64,000 bases of DNA, taken from positions 124,001 to 188,000 of the forward strand of contig SGPM01000001.1 of the NCBI GenBank assembly GCA_004802725.1, in the 5' to 3' direction. Shown here one piece after another: positions 47,405-58,366 of this stretch. A program made the translations under genes and the position numbers. The notes under the pieces are model-generated. The model was given only the letters and a program-made list of their open reading frames with translations. It did not search any database and had not been told where the DNA came from. This DNA comes from Antrodiella citrinella (Eukaryota > Basidiomycota > Agaricomycetes > Polyporales > Steccherinaceae). Position 1 is the first letter of the stretch; each line of letters begins with the position of its first letter.

Positions 47405-50400
47405 ATGGCTGCCCGACGACTTGCCATATCCTCTCTGCTGTGTGAAGACGACACCCCTACCACCGCGCCCGTCGCCGGCCCCTCCACCACCTCCCTTCTT
47501 TTCCCCTCCCATGCGCAACGCCAACCCTCCGACCCTTATCCCAGCTCCTCGAGCAGCTACTCGCACAGTCCAGAGCCCAAACCCCAGTACTCGACGACCC
47601 CTCTCCTCGCATCCCCAGACGTGAACGAAGCCCCGCGAGTCTCGTACTCTGCCAGTGCTTTCCACGTCAGGCGAGCTCCATCACCACAATCTTACCCCAC
47701 GACAGACATCCCATCCTACCAATCGCACTCGCGACGGTACACTTACGAACACGAAATCATCACACCCGACGACACCTCCAGACCTGGCAGTCAGGGCTCC
47801 TCCGAGTACCCCGTCAGACGTCAGCAGGCGCACTTTGAGTTCCCCCGCCAACACAACCATCCTCGCAGCGTTCCTGAGCAACCCCCGCAGTCCTACGCCT
47901 CCAACGACACCTCATACCCCCTTTCGCGCCCTCGGAGCGGGACCTCTGCTTCGTCGTCCACCACGTTCTATTATCCCCCGCCGTCTCTGTCGTCTCCGTC
48001 GATCACCCCGTCCCACTCGCCCGTCGACACATATCATCATCGCCAGCTGTCGCGATCACCGATTCTCCCTATTCAGCGCACTTCCGCGTCTCCACTGACG
48101 TCGTACCACTCGCAATCCTCCTATGCAACCACGCAAACCCGCTCGCCCTACACACTTTCTCCCGCGTTTCCAACATCGCATCACCCGCCCGCTAGCCCTG
48201 GCTCTCCTTACATACCCTCGTCACATATTCCACACGCCCAGCTCTCGCCGGTCCTGACTCGACCCTCGTTGTCATCACTGGTCACGTCTCCCCCTCTTCC
48301 TCTTCCAAGAGATTCACGACCGCATGCAATGTCTCCCTCGCTTTCAGCACGAGCAGAAGGGTTCGGTCCGTTGGAGGCGCTCGTGCAGGCTGCTACGGAG
48401 GAAAGGAGGCGGCTTAGCGGTGAGATGGTCCCACCCGGCGAGTCGACGAGACGACACAGTGGCGTATCCGATGGCTATGCTGCACACAAGAGTGCAAGAA
48501 CTAGCCCAATCATGGACCGCAGTGGGAGGGCCGAACAACCACAAACCGCATTCCAGTATCCGCGAAGCCACTCCGGGCAAGTTTACATTTCTCCCGTGAT
48601 CAGCTCAAGTCGTTTGGCTCCCGACGATTACCTGCAAGTGACCTCCGCTCGCGTACTTCATGACGGAGAACCCCCTCTGAAGCGAAGGCGAAGTTCGGGA
48701 GAGTCTATGGCGTCTCGATCACCAGTAGTGCCCGTGCAAGCGCCACCATCTGTATCTTCGCATGCGGACTTCGTCAAGTCTTTGGAAAGGAATCGCCATC
48801 TGGACCATGCAGTGGCCGCCGCCGATATCACAATGAAAGAACCTTCGGTCTCGTCCATTAGTCCATCTCTTCCTGTTCCGGCTGTGTTCCCGGTCGGTGA
48901 TCCAGCTCGGGGAGTGGTAATCATCAAGGAGAAGCTCGGAGACCCGGTCCACAGGAAGGAAGAGAAGGCACCGGATGTGGTGCCGTTCGTTATCGAGGAG
49001 CCGGAGCGGAAGGTGAGCGTGAGCAAGGCTGCCAAGGTGGTTCCTAAGCATACGGAGAAGGTGCAGAAAGTGCCGGCAGAGAAGGTGGTGAAGGTCAAGA
49101 AGGTCAAAGTAGATGCGGAGAAGGCGAAGGTGGTCGAGAAGCCGAAACCTGAAGGCAAGCCTGAGGTCAAACAAGCCGAAACCCAGGAGGACCCCCATGA
49201 ATGGTTACTCGAACATTATACCTCCTCACCTCCCCCAGCACCGCACCCTGTTCCGCCACTACCCTCCGTCTCGAGCCATGTCGTCCCGGAGCCCAAACGA
49301 CTGCCCACTCCCCCAGTCCCGCGAGTGTCCGCCAAGATCGAGAAGGATGCGTCCTCTATGCTGGTATCACCTCGCCTGAAACCCACGAAACATCGACCTG
49401 GTTCTGCATCTGCAGCAGCCCACGCGCAGCAGGACAAAAAAATCGAGCGCAGCGTTCCGGTGTCACCATCCGTCGATGCTGATATTGATATGGAGCTCAG
49501 CCTGGCTGCAGAGACATCCAAGAAAGGCACCAAGAAGCATGTCCCTCCGCTGCCCAAACGCGAAGGATCCGTGGATATGGACGTCGACAACGAGCTGCTC
49601 AGTCTTCTGGACGACGAACCCCGCCCCAAACAGCACTCCCGCCCACGTTCCCCTCCACCGCCTGCGAGATCTCCGATCCCCCCGCCTGCACCTGCACCTG
49701 TACCTACGCCTGCTGCAGCGCAGCATCCTCCGAAGCCGAAAGCGTCCCAGAAGAAGCCTCTTTTGGAACCGGAGCACAAACGCGCTACCCCCACTCCGAG
49801 CGTGGTTTCGGAGCGGGAGTCGATGCCGCCGCCTGCGTCGACAAATCGAGATGAGACAGTTGCTACGAGTGTCAGCAGGGACGGCAGTGTTGCCCCGACA
49901 GCGGCTAGTGCCAAGAAGAAAGACAGTAGTGCAAAGGTCAGTCATCTTTCGGTTCATTTCTCGCTCTACATATGCTAACGAGGATGCATATAGCCTACCC
50001 CGAAGCCTAAAGCTGCTCCTAAGGTGAAAGCGAAAGCGACGACGAAATCAAAACCTGCTAAGACGAAAGACAGTGCCACCGCATCTGGCAGCACTCTAAG
50101 TCCTGCTGTCACGAATGCCGTCTTGGGCAAGGGAAAGAAGTCGTCCCCTCTAGCTACGTCGGTCCCCAAACGCGCTTTTTCATCTATCGCGACAGGCGCC
50201 TCGCGGTCCCGGTCAACCTCGGTTGCACCTGGGACTACTGTGGAGGCTGACAAGAAGGTGGAGGAAGTTCCAGAGGCTGACGAGGAAGTGGTGGATGATA
50301 AGTTGTACTGCATCTGCAAGACTACTTATGACGAGGACCGAGTTATGATTGCATGTGATCGGTACGTGACCTTCATCTCCCTGTCAGGACGTGTCGTCTC

Positions 50401-51499
50401 AACGCGTATCCTTTAGCTGCGATGAGTGGTATCATACACAATGTGTGGGCATGTCAGACACCGAAGTTGATCTCGTTGACCAGTTTATTTGCCCTGTCTG
50501 CATCGCTGGTACGTTTCACCTATATTCATACATATACAGACCCCTTACTCATCCCTTGATTCAGCCAATCCTACTCTCAAACTCAAGACGACCTACAAGC
50601 AGCGTTGTGCCGCCGGCTTGACCCATCCCCATCCTGCGTCCTCCAGCGCATGCCACAAACCCTCTCGCGGAGCATTCTCCAAGTACTGCTCTCAGGAATG
50701 CGGTATCACCGCTATGCGGCTACGCATTGAGCGATGGGGCGGCGACAAGGAGCGACTATGGGAGAGCGTCAAGGATGCCCAGCGACGCGAGGGCGTGGTC
50801 GTGCGCTGCGAGGCGGAGAACGACGTGCAAGAGGTTGTGAAACCGACCAAGTCCAAGACGGAACGTGAGATGGAGATCCTCAACCATTCACTGGACAAAG
50901 TTGCCCTCCAACGCGACGAGACGAAGCAGGAGTTGGAGGTTGTGCTTTGGCGGGAGAAGTTGGTTGCGCTGGCGACGGCGCGGGCGGATACGTTGGACGA
51001 GTGTGGATGGGATCAGCGGCTTTGTTTTGGAGATGAGGAGTATGCTGAGTTCGGGCCTGGTGTGTTGGAGAGCTACGAGGAGGAAGCCGCGCATGAGGGC
51101 GACGAGATGCAGGTGGATGGTGCGCAGGAAGTGGGCGAATGGTGGTGTCGGGGGAAGAAGAAGTGCGAGAGACATGCTGGGTGAGTGGTCTGATTTATTA
51201 TTCTGCGGACAGTTCTGACGTGAGCATTTTCGTTATACAGCTGGCAGAAGCTGCGGCAAGCAGAGGTTAAGTTCGAGATGGACACGATCGAGGAGGTCCT
51301 CAGCAAATTGACCGCCCAAGAGCGCGAAATCCGCAAGCAGATCGAAGATGTCCTTGAGTCCGAGTCTCGGACCGCCGCCATTCCGGTCCCCGTGTTGCAG
51401 CCTCTGAACGGCCAGGGGTATTCTAATGGTGTCGTGAAGCAGAAGACGAACACGGATGGGGTGAAGAAAGGGAAGAAGCGTAAAGAAATGACTGAATGA
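47405..51499 (+). CDS. SPP1: PHD-finger COMPASS subunit Spp1 (CFP1-like)
   Basis: Reader subunit of the Set1 histone H3K4 methylation complex. Five exons (47405-49936, 49994-50361, 50417-50508, 50565-51180, 51241-51499) give 1,288 residues. The first 840 residues are Pro/Ser-rich and disordered, then a Lys/Val-rich stretch. The PHD finger starts near residue 947: LYCICKTTYDEDRVMIACD-RCDEWYHTQCVGMSDTEVDLVDQFICPVC. Next is an extended zinc-binding part, KTTYKQRCAAGL..SACHKPSRGAFSKYCSQECGI, found in Spp1/CFP1. A helical C-terminus follows with GKKKCERHAGWQKLRQAEVKFEMD. Yeast Spp1 is far shorter (about 350 residues); the extension is a basidiomycete trait. Confidence 0.9.
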
Positions 51500-51761
51500 T
51501 TCAAGGGAGATTGACTGGATGATGATCAAGGTTCTGTCCACTCTCGAACCTATAGCAATCTTGTCGGGACGCTCTGATGAACCATGTAGCATAATCCGCA
51601 CGTTCAGCGTTAGGTATCCTAAATCTCCTGAAGATATTATACGTGTCTGGCCTCTGACAGGGCCTAGTGAATACATACAACTTTCTGTACTTTGCACAGA
51701 AGTAAACCGCTACATGACATTTGGCTTAATGAATCCGCCGACATGCATGAGCCCTCGTAAA

Positions 51762-52395
51762 TCAGTAACCGTCTCCTTCTCCTCCCTCCTTGCAGAACCC
51801 ACGCCGTTCGAATAGGATCTGAGCTTTGGCCTCTTCGCGATATTTCTTATCGTTCACTTCCTGCTTGTGATATGGTTCTAAAGCTGCCCATTCTACTTGT
51901 CTGAGAGGGACTTCGTCTTCTTGATCCAGGTCCTGAGGTCGATTTAGCGTCAGATGGTCGGAAGGGTCGGAATAAGGTGAGGACAAACGTACGATTTCGC
52001 CTAGCAGTACAACGTTCTCGCCTCGTATCAGGAACAGGCCACGGTGCAGTTCCGCAAAGACATCCTGGTGGTATATTCGTTCCACCGTGTCTTCGAGCAC
52101 CAGATTGGCTACAACCCCAGTCAGAAAAGTCCTTCCGCAAAACTGCTGCTGCTGCACAAGAGCGAGGACGTACCGAATTGATCGTACGAACGAAGGACGC
52201 CTTGCAGTTTACGTCCATCTCTCAAGACCACGAGCATCTTCCCTGAGAAGGACACGGGGGCAAGCGGAAAACGGGAACATGGGTCATGAAGGGGTTCATG
52301 TGGGTTTGTAGGAACTCGGAGGTGCTTTGGACAGACGTACTGTCGACGCAATCCACAAGCGATCCCGAGGTCGTGAATGGAATCAGCGAGTCCAT
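51762..52395 (-). CDS. LSM1: Sm-like protein LSm1
   Basis: Subunit of the Lsm1-7 ring that promotes decapping of deadenylated mRNA in the cytoplasm. The N-terminus MDSLIPFTTSGSLVDCVD fits LSm1. The Sm motif 1 is [33 protein letters not shown] (across an intron); Sm motif 2 is RGLFLIRGENVVLLGEI. The C-terminal extension EVPLRQVEWAALEPYHKQE is typical of LSm1. Introns: donor GTACGTCTG after residue 18, another after DQF and one after GEI. About 155 residues, normal for fungi. Convergent with the Spp1 3' end. Confidence 0.93.
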
Positions 52396-52547
52396 GCTGG
52401 TGGGGGACCGTTTGTGCGGTTCAGACCGTTGAACGAGATGGCGGCGAGGGTTAGAGTCGACTTTCACTTGCAAACTTGGGTCAAAGACCTGTCGGACTTG
52501 TCACAAAATCTAGAGCCATCACAGATCAAGAATTCCTTTCATCATAC
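52396..52547. other. Spacer between LSM1 and tRNA-Ser
   Basis: LSM1 promoter side and tRNA upstream flank; nothing further seen. Confidence 0.4.
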
Positions 52548-52660
52548 GCTGATATGGCCGAGTCGTTAAGGCGAGTGATTTGAATTCATGTGACCGTAAG
52601 GTCATCTGATCAAACATCACTTGGGCATTGCCCGCGTAGGTTCAAATCCTGCTGTCAGCG
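52548..52660 (+). tRNA. tRNA-Ser(UGA) with a 31-base intron
   Basis: Full cloverleaf by eye. Acceptor stem GCTGATA/TGTCAGC (one G-T pair, discriminator G at 52660), D arm, anticodon stem AGTGA (52574-52578)/TCACT (52617-52621), anticodon TGA at 52581-52583 with A37. A long variable arm GGGC..GCCC marks a class II tRNA. T arm GTAGG-TTCAAAT-CCTGC. The intron 52585-52615 follows position 37, as in all nuclear tRNA introns, and holds TCAA, which can pair with the anticodon region. A T10 run follows (52664-52673). Confidence 0.93.
52585..52615 (+). other. tRNA intron
   Basis: Removed segment after nucleotide 37. It contains GACC..GGTC, which can form its own small hairpin, and TCAA, which may pair with the UGA/A loop. 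Confidence 0.75.
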
Positions 52661-52663
52661 AAC

Positions 52664-52673
52664 TTTTTTTTTT
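52664..52673 (+). terminator. RNA polymerase III terminator
   Basis: Ten T residues begin four bases after the discriminator base of tRNA-Ser. Confidence 0.9.
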
Positions 52674-53192
52674 GTGATGCTTCTTCCCCAAGACTGACCA
52701 TGCAAGGAAAGGGCCAGAACAAATATTTTGGTCTCACGTCGACGCCTGCACTGCAGTCCTTCAAGTAATTCAGGATGTTATATTCGTGCATCTCTCCAAG
52801 TATGCCATGGGGCGAAAATGTTGTAGGGCATCACAGTTACCGTAGGATTCATGAGTGAACCGGAAGGTCTTTCGGACCCAGATACTATCCTCAGGGCTTT
52901 GCGTCGTGCCGTGTAAGTCCGTAAAAGTTCTGTGGTTTCGAAGGCTTGCAGTAGCGTCGGACGCCATGAACATGCATCTCGAAAGACCTTCCGTAGACGC
53001 AGCAGGTATAGCATCTGTTGCGCCTCAAGCTCATTCCTCGGCACGAGTTAGGGTTGGAAACAGACCCATTCATGTGGTGAGATTGCGCATCATGGTTGTG
53101 CACTCCTGGGATTCCAGATCTCTCTGTACAAAAAAGAGAAGCCCCCACACGTCACCATGTTTGACATCCTAGTGTTGAGCGTGTACCCCAGC
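52674..53192. other. Intergenic region
   Basis: About 520 bases between the tRNA and the 3' end of NDUFA5. Overlapping open frames on both strands (up to 105 codons) lack any recognisable feature. Confidence 0.5.
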
Positions 53193-53647
53193 TCATGAAG
53201 TTGCGGTCGTGGTCTTTCCAAAGTACTCCCACTGACCAGGTTCCGGCTTCTCCTCCAGAGGCTCCCATCTGCGAGTGTGCACGCTGCATGAGATAACGCA
53301 AACACGACTAGCATACGGACGTACGCTTTCCATTCAATCATCTTCTGCACAAGACTCAGCTCATCTTGAGCAATATCCACCGCCTCCTCAATCTGACCCT
53401 CTCCGAGCTGCTTCTCCGCAGCCTCTATGTCTCCATTAACGCTCTGCAAAACTTTCAGCTTCTTCTGGACAAGGGCCTCCACGCCCTGACGATACACCGA
53501 TGTCGCTGGTATGCGCGCAAGTGTGGCAAGTGTGGTTTCGTAGGTTCGGGTAAGTTCGGGGAGAGGGTTTGGGTGGACGTTCAGCCCCGTGATCCCTGTG
53601 CTCGTCTTGCGGACGGCGTTGAGTAGAGGGCGCGACAGACGGAACAT
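53193..53647 (-). CDS. NDUFA5: Complex I accessory subunit NDUFA5 (B13 / Nuo-32 type)
   Basis: Matrix-arm subunit of mitochondrial NADH:ubiquinone oxidoreductase, about 130 residues. A short presequence MFRLSRPLLNAVRKT precedes GITGLNVHPNPLPELTRTYETTLATL. The helical middle ends IEWKAWEPLEEKPEPGQWEYFGK; the WEPLEE..QWEYF motif is diagnostic for this family. One intron (donor GTACGT after A; acceptor GCAG before ATGGGAG) joins the two parts. Start ATG read from 53647; the opposite strand starts bL32m 180 bases away, so the two mitochondrial genes share a divergent promoter. Confidence 0.92.
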
Positions 53648-53826
53648 GGTAGTGACTGTGTAGTGGTGGTAGTCGGCGAAGTGTGAAATTGCGCGCGTCG
53701 GGACAGCTAGCAGGCGCTAATTCTAACTCGACTCGTCCAGTTCAGCCACCTTGCGACTTCCTGACCACAACCTCAATCGTCAGACGTCGCAAAGTCCTTC
53801 AATTGCTTGACGTTCATCTACCAAAA

Positions 53827-54265
53827 ATGGCGGCGTTGGCTCTCGCACAAACACAGTCGCTCTTCAGAGCTCCAGCATTACGATTCTCCCTTGCCGCCTT
53901 CCTTCCAGCTGCGTTACTCGCTCCAAAACCTCTGGCATGGGCAATACCTTCCCTCCAATCTCTGCTAGAATTATTCCCGTCTATCGTACTCGCGGTTCCC
54001 AAAAAGAAGACGTCACATTCACGGAAAGCCATGCGTAGTGCAAACAAGGGTTTGAAGGACAAACACAGTACGTGACGCTTTTTGACTACTGTTGCAGAGA
54101 ATTCACATAGTATGTTCTCCAGACATCGTTCACTGTCCTGGTTGTGGGAATCCAAAACTGGCACACCATTTGTGCTCGAATTGTTATTCAAGTTTAAGCC
54201 GTGCGTGGAAGGCGAAGGCGAAGCAGGGAGAGAGCGATGTGCCCTCGGTGGGCATGGACTCATAG
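53827..54265 (+). CDS. MRPL32: Mitochondrial ribosomal protein bL32m
   Basis: Small mitoribosome protein of 126 residues, two exons joined at KH-NIVHCPGCG. The N-terminal 55 residues (MAALALAQTQSLFRAP..) form a hydrophobic presequence. The mature part starts at VPKKKTSHSRKAMRSANKGL, the strongly conserved bL32 opening. A four-cysteine zinc site CPGCG...CSNC follows. The C-terminus ends SVGMDS. In yeast, processing of the precursor by the m-AAA protease is needed for ribosome assembly; the same layout is seen here. It shares a short divergent promoter with NDUFA5. Confidence 0.93.
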
Positions 54266-54695
54266 TGTCCAAGGTATGTCTGCACGTATACGGATTACCG
54301 TGTTCTTTGATATTGAGGAGTCATCACACAGCGTGCAGTGACTTTGCTATAGTTGTGAACATATATCCCGACTACCTAGTAGTCAGTCTAATAGAATCCT
54401 GGCATCTCGACGAAGTAGAATGAAGGACAGCATGTTTGCTTTGACGGAGACCACATACTAATTAAGTTGCACTTTGCTTGAAGTCGGCGAAGTTGAGAGT
54501 CTCGAATCATATGAGTATAGTGCTTACATCGTGCTTGCCCGGCTGGCCGATGTGAACTTACGTGCACACCCGCATGACCGTGATGTATGTACCTTGGTCC
54601 TTCCGTACGTATTCCTGACCGTGGGTTCCACACTCTTACTCTGACCACGACATCGTCTGTACTATACCCTCGTCTCTTTGCATACCACTGTCAAC
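54266..54695. other. Intergenic region
   Basis: 430 bases with no gene seen; 3' UTR of bL32m and promoter of the thiolase gene. Confidence 0.5.
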
Positions 54696-56367
54696 ATGTT
54701 TGCAAGGATTGTGAAACCGGGAAGCAGCCACCTTCGCCGTAATGTCTCTACCATTCCAAAGGGGCTGTCGGCAATCCTCGAGAAGAGACCAGACGATGTA
54801 GTCATTACTTTCGCCAAACGAACGGCGATGGGCAGGGCGAAGAAAGGACAGCTGAAGGACGTGCCTGTCGACGAGATGATGCATGCTTTGTTCAAGGTGA
54901 TTACTACGCCACTTCTGAGGAGAACGAGTCGTGAATCCTGACCCCTCTGTTGTAGAAAACACTAGAGCAGGTACAATTGGATCCTAAGCAGATTGGAGAC
55001 ATATGTGTAGGTTCGTATCATGACCCTGGACTGTGAAATAAGCGTTCCTCACTCACTTCCGTGTAGGCACATGTCATCCCCCGTCCCCGCTATATCTTTC
55101 CCGGGCTGCTGCTCTTGCAGCCGGGATTCCAGAAACAGTTCCTATATCCACTGTGAACCGTCTCTGTTCGTCTGGCCTTCAGGCCGTTCGGAGCATTGCT
55201 CAGGCCGTTCAGTCGGGAGAAATATCTCTTGGCGTAGCAGTAGGCGTTGAAAGCATGTCCTTGAAGTACGTGTACGGAAAGGTGTGATGGTCGTGATTAC
55301 TAACTTGAGCAATTTAGTCCTCGTCCTAGCCCAGAAGTTGTAGATGCAGTCGGACAACATGCGCAAGCGCATGACTGCACTCAGCCCATGGGATGGACGT
55401 CAGAGATGGTGGCGCAGACGTATCAAGTCTCTCGTGAAACCCAGGACAAGTACGCGTTGATCTCACATAGCAGAGCAGAGAAGGTAAAGTCTTGTTTGCG
55501 AATATCTTCTAAATGGCACTGACAGTATGGGTAGGCTTCAAAGACTGGTATCTTCGCTCAGGAAATTCTACCCATAGAAATCCGCGGACAAACCATCTCG
55601 GTTGATGATACCATTCGTCCAGGAGTAACGCAGCAATCTTTAAGTTCCCTGAAGCCTGTTTTCCCGGACTGGGGCGACGCACTTACCACTGCAGGTAATG
55701 CAAGTGGTGTCGGCGACGGGGCAGCCATCGCTATCCTGACTACTAGGAGCTATGCTGAGAAAGCCGGCATGGAGATCATGGGAAAGTGGGTCGCAGCCAC
55801 CTTTGTTGGTCTGTATACATCTCTTCGTTCAACGTTTCCTACTCATTTGGTCTATAGGTGTCGAGCCCCGTTACATGGGTATCGGCCCCATCGCTGCAAT
55901 CCCCAAGATATTGAACGATACAGGACTGACCAAGGACGATATCGACATCTTTGAGGTGTGCATCGCGTACTTGATTCCTGGTATTGTCGCTGAGACTCAG
56001 CATCCAGATCAATGAAGCATTTGCATCGCAATTTGCCTATTGTGTGGAGGAGTTGGACATCTCCATGGACAAGATAAATCCCAAGTGAGTTCAGTAGACT
56101 GCTGGCAAAAGATGGACTGCGCTGATGATCGTATTTCCAGTGGCGGAGCAATTGCGCTCACCCACCCCTTGGGCATGAGTACGTGTCTCGTATATTTCTC
56201 AGTAAAAACCCTTTCGCTAACAGAACACGCGCATAGCTGGTCTGCGACAAATCGTCACCGGGCTTGCAGAGCTGAAGCGACAAAACAAGAGGTTGTTGTG
56301 CACAAGCATGTGTATCGGCAGCGGAATGGGAGGTGCTTCTATCGTCGTGAACGAGGCTCATCCTTGA
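54696..56367 (+). CDS. POT1: 3-ketoacyl-CoA thiolase (acetyl-CoA acyltransferase)
   Basis: Beta-oxidation thiolase, about 410 residues, about nine introns. Active-site regions: NRLCSSGLQAVRSIA (acyl-carrying Cys), INEAFASQFAYC, GGAIALTHPLG (His) and CIGSGMGGAS (second Cys). The first three exons also match the family: FAKRTAMGRAKKGQLKDVP, KTLEQVQLDPKQIGDICVG and PAMYLSR-like SPLYLSRAAALAAG. The His motif is usually GHPLG; here it is THPLG. The N-terminus (ARIVKPGSSHLRRNVS) is Arg-rich; it nearly fits a PTS2 signal but has one residue too many before HL, so peroxisomal versus mitochondrial targeting is open. Start ATG 54696. Confidence 0.91.
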
Positions 56368-57178
56368 TGCATGATGATGGACAGCGCTGAATACTCGAGT
56401 TGTAGGGAATAATGCAAATGTTTGATTCTGTTGTGATGCATGTAGATACTCAATACAGTACGTGCTTTGCAAGAGTGCGGTGACGCTTGTATGGAAACAA
56501 CCTGAAAGAACAGAGATGAGCGTGGTTCGAGGAATTGCGAAGATAACATAGCAATAGAAACGCAATAAGTAGCTCAGAAGGTCATTCATGTCAGCTATAC
56601 ACCGCTGAGCAGGGCTCAACGATGCATCGAGTCGACTAAGAGGTGCCAGTTGTGGTTGAAATATACAACACTCTTCACAGCGACGAAAGTGGAAGCTCGA
56701 ACAACGCAAGAGTTTCAACGTACCATTTACGATTCTTGACTTTGGTGGAAGGACGTCGATGAAAGAGAATGTTTGCAAGAGGAACGTCGAGGACAACGAC
56801 GACGTTGTCAAAAAAAGTTGGCTGCCTCTTATGCGGGATTGATTCAAACTCCGCTCGCTCTTATGGGTAATTTCCGATCAGGCAAATTGGTCCCAAAGTG
56901 TCTGCATTGAGTAATAACCGGCAGGTGAATAGGAGCGCCCGTCCTCTGAACTGCAAGGATCCTCATACGAGCCGTCAAGACCCTCGGCGTCGACGAACAG
57001 CAACACAACCCACCCACCAAGGTATGCAGGTCTTGTCCATTGCTTGCAGGCCGTGCTATATTAGGACATCGAGCGGCGATGGCGATGCCCTGGGGATGGA
57101 TGCACGCCGATCTCGTTGGATGACGCTCTGTGGATTCGATTGCTGATACGTCTTGCCTTCACAGTTTCTCCATCCAAA
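56368..57178. other. Intergenic region with uS3 leader
   Basis: About 810 bases. A minus-strand 229-codon frame (56158-56847) overlaps thiolase exons and has low-quality composition; rejected. A likely 5' UTR intron of uS3 ends at the TTCACAG acceptor at 57164. Confidence 0.5.
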
Positions 57179-58142
57179 ATGTCTGGCCAAATCAGCAAAA
57201 AGCGCAAGTTCGTAGCTGACGGTGTATTCCGTGCCGAACTCAACGACTTCTTCACCCGTGAGCTCTCGGAGGAGGGTTACTCTGGTTGTGATGTCCGGGT
57301 CACCCACGCCCGTACTGAGGTGAGTCCCCGCGTTTTCGTTTTCTTCAAACATACTGATTAAGCTTCTCTACGCGTTAGATCATCATCCGTGCCACCCACA
57401 CTCAGGAGGTCTTGGGAGAGAAGGGTCGCCGCATTCGTGAGCTTACAGCTCTTGTTCAGAAGCGTTTCAAGTTCCCCGAAAACTCTCTCGAGCTCTACGC
57501 TGAGAAGGTCCAATACCGTGGATTGTCTGCCATCGCCCAGTGCGAGTCTCTGCGATACAAGCTCCTCGGTGGTCTTGCCGTCCGTCGGTACGTACATTCA
57601 TGTCGCATTGGAAGCATTCGCATTGAAAGCTCGCGTCTCACAGTGCGTGCTATGGTGTCCTCCGTTTCGTTATGGAGTCCGGCGCCAAGGGTTGCGAGGT
57701 CGTCGTCTCTGGAAAGCTCCGTGCTGCTCGTGCTAAGTCGATGAAGTTCACCGACGGTTTCATGATCCACTCCGGTCAGCCCGCAGAGGACTTCGTTGAC
57801 TACGCCGTCAGGCACGTTATGTTGAGGCAGGGTGTCCTTGGTATCAAGGTTAAAATGTGAGTGTTTGCGTTTTGTAGTTTCTTCTGCCATACTAACGCAT
57901 TTACTTCTAGCATGAAGGCCTGGGATCCCGAAGGTCTTATTGGGCCCCGCAAGCCCCTCCCCGACTCCGTCCAAATCCTCGAACCCCCCGTCGACAAGGT
58001 CGTCGCCGAGCCAACTTCCGAACAGCGCGAGCCTGCCCCCATCGCCGCTCCCCCACCACCTGCAGCGGAGGACCCGGCTGCCTTCCAGGCTGCTCCTCAG
58101 GACTACCCTGAGCAGCAGTTCGAGCAGCAGGGTGCCTTCTAA
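57179..58142 (+). CDS. RPS3: 40S ribosomal protein uS3
   Basis: Small-subunit ribosomal protein of about 265 residues. Exons join to [60 protein letters not shown] (KH domain GxxG: GEKGRR), then [39 protein letters not shown] and [23 protein letters not shown]. The tail is Pro/Ala/Gln-rich, longer than in yeast. Three coding introns plus a probable 5' UTR intron. Strong C-ending codon use, as expected for a highly expressed gene. It also has a conserved DNA-lyase activity in animals; not testable here. Confidence 0.97.
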
Positions 58143-58366
58143 GCATCCATGTATACTGTTTTATATGATCACACTTTGCTGTAGGCTTATGACGACTATC
58201 ACGCTTCTGGAATCGCATACTGTTTCCATGTGAAATGTGTGTTGCACGTACAAGCTTGTAAGTTATCACAGCGACAGCACAACGGCAGCAGTGACCAGAA
58301 GAATAAATCAGGTGAATATATCAAATGAGTCGAATGTGGAACGACATGGAGCTCTGCGAGTAACAT

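Noticed and set aside
56158..56847. Minus-strand 229-codon frame
   Set aside because: Overlaps the last thiolase exons on the other strand and shows no protein-like conservation motifs.
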